Positions 63,448-64,000 of a stretch of 64,000 nt of DNA are shown here, piece by piece. A program made the position numbers and the translations under genes. Origin of the DNA: Desertivibrio insolitus (lineage in GTDB: Bacteria > Actinomycetota > Actinomycetes > Actinomycetales > Microbacteriaceae); assembly GCF_017355965.1 (NCBI RefSeq), contig NZ_JAFIQW010000002.1, forward strand, positions 331,170 to 395,169, in the 5' to 3' direction. Within the stretch, counting starts at the first letter, position 1, and the number at the start of each line of letters is the position of its first letter. The notes beneath the pieces were generated by a model. The model ran no database searches. It was not told the DNA's origin and saw only the letters and a list, made by a program, of their open reading frames with translations.

Positions 63448-64000
63448 ATGTTTGTAGGCATCACCAACACGCCCAGGCCCTTCGACTGGGGCTCGCACAC
63501 CGCGATCGCGGAGTTGCTCGGCAGACTGCCGAGCGGTGCGCCGGAGGCGGAGTTGTGGCTCGGTGCGCATCCCGGTTCACCCAGCGTGCTGCACGGTGGG
63601 GGAGACCTCGCGAGCTGGCTGGAGCAGCAGGGCGACGAAGCCCTCGGGTCCCATCCGCGTCTGCCCTTCCTGCTGAAGGTGCTGGCGGCGGAGTCGGCGC
63701 TCTCGCTGCAGGCGCATCCGAGCCCCGAGCAGGCGCGAGCGGGCTTCGAGCGCGAGAACGCGGCGGGCGTCCCGATCGACGCGCCCCACCGCAACTACAG
63801 GGACCCGTACGCGAAGCCCGAGCTGATCGTCGCGGTGAGCGACCGGTTCGAGGCGCTCGCCGGCTTCCGCGACACCGACGACACGCGGCTGATCCTCGAT
63901 CACCTGCTCGAGGCGGATGCCGCATCGGCGGAGCCGCGCCCGCGGGAGCTGCAGGAGCTGCGCGACCGACTCGGCGACCTGCGGGATGCGTTCGCGTGGC
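63448..64000 (+). CDS. manA: Mannose-6-phosphate isomerase, class I (3' truncated by window end)
   Basis: The first 184 codons, ATG at 63448. Type I phosphomannose isomerase with the N-terminal TNTPRPFDWGSHTAIAELLGRLP, AELWLGAHPGSPS, LPFLLKVLAAESALSLQAHPS (zinc ligands Gln and His) and YRDPYAKPELIVAV (zinc-binding Glu), as in the family. It interconverts fructose 6-phosphate and mannose 6-phosphate. The gene runs off the window. Confidence 0.92.
   Translation, partial: MFVGITNTPRPFDWGSHTAIAELLGRLPSGAPEAELWLGAHPGSPSVLHGGGDLASWLEQQGDEALGSHPRLPFLLKVLAAESALSLQAHPSPEQARAGFERENAAGVPIDAPHRNYRDPYAKPELIVAVSDRFEALAGFRDTDDTRLILDHLLEADAASAEPRPRELQELRDRLGDLRDAFAW

Overview
The window is a 64 kb piece of a high-GC actinobacterial chromosome, most likely from the family Microbacteriaceae. 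This rests on the strong GC-ending codon use, the very frequent short words GGATGCC and GCATCCG inside genes, an AccA3/AccD/epsilon-type acyl-CoA carboxylase, an LpdA-type quinone reductase and a REP-like sequence of the GGTCTCGATACG type. The placement is an inference from gene content. No rRNA or intact tRNA gene is present.

Positions 1-3.9 kb are an accessory segment with visibly less biased codon use. It holds the 3' end of a protein with a dual-specificity-phosphatase signature (probably joined to an ADP-ribosylglycohydrolase), a macro-SIR2 fusion protein, and, divergent from it, a P-loop GTPase gene overlapping a small partner gene. I consider this divergon the best candidate for an undescribed (probably defence or conflict) system.

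4-18.6 kb carries mostly metabolic genes. There is an aldo/keto reductase, a DUF151 nuclease-like protein, and a truncated AbiEi-like gene. Purine nucleoside genes follow: nucleoside hydrolase, an unusual S-adenosylhomocysteinase-like protein, an IclR regulator, adenosine deaminase, and orphan PTS EIIA and EIIB. Next come a dicarboxylate symporter, phosphohexomutase plus purine nucleoside phosphorylase, LpdA, and a DUF559 gene. Intergenic spaces here hold five 69-bp elements with a nested palindrome, two pairs of which bracket single genes, and a 41-bp tandem repeat.

18.6-38.5 kb is largely housekeeping: biotin-dependent acyl-CoA carboxylase (AccA3 at 18.7-20.4 kb; AccD and epsilon at 25.9-27.7 kb), BirA, Maf, a TrmA-type RNA methyltransferase, a LuxR-type two-component system, PurK/PurE and UDP-glucose dehydrogenase. 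Between 27.9 and 31.7 kb lies a four-gene overlapping operon for a nonulosonic-acid sugar (NeuA/NeuB-like plus two probable glycosyltransferases).

37-62 kb is a cell-envelope polysaccharide region. It holds an LCP ligase, a Wzt/Wzm exporter whose ATPase carries S-layer-homology repeats, a DUF6541-like membrane protein, a GtrA protein, a nine-repeat LGFP protein, GlfT1-like and other glycosyltransferases, an Emb-type arabinosyltransferase, a flippase, decaprenyl-phosphate phosphoribosyltransferase (UbiA family), a histidine phosphatase, UDP-galactopyranose mutase, GlfT2, two O-antigen-ligase-like proteins and an acyltransferase. Together these look like a galactofuran/arabinofuranan (arabinogalactan-like) pathway in an organism not expected to make mycolic acids. 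The window ends with an acyl-CoA dehydrogenase and the start of manA.
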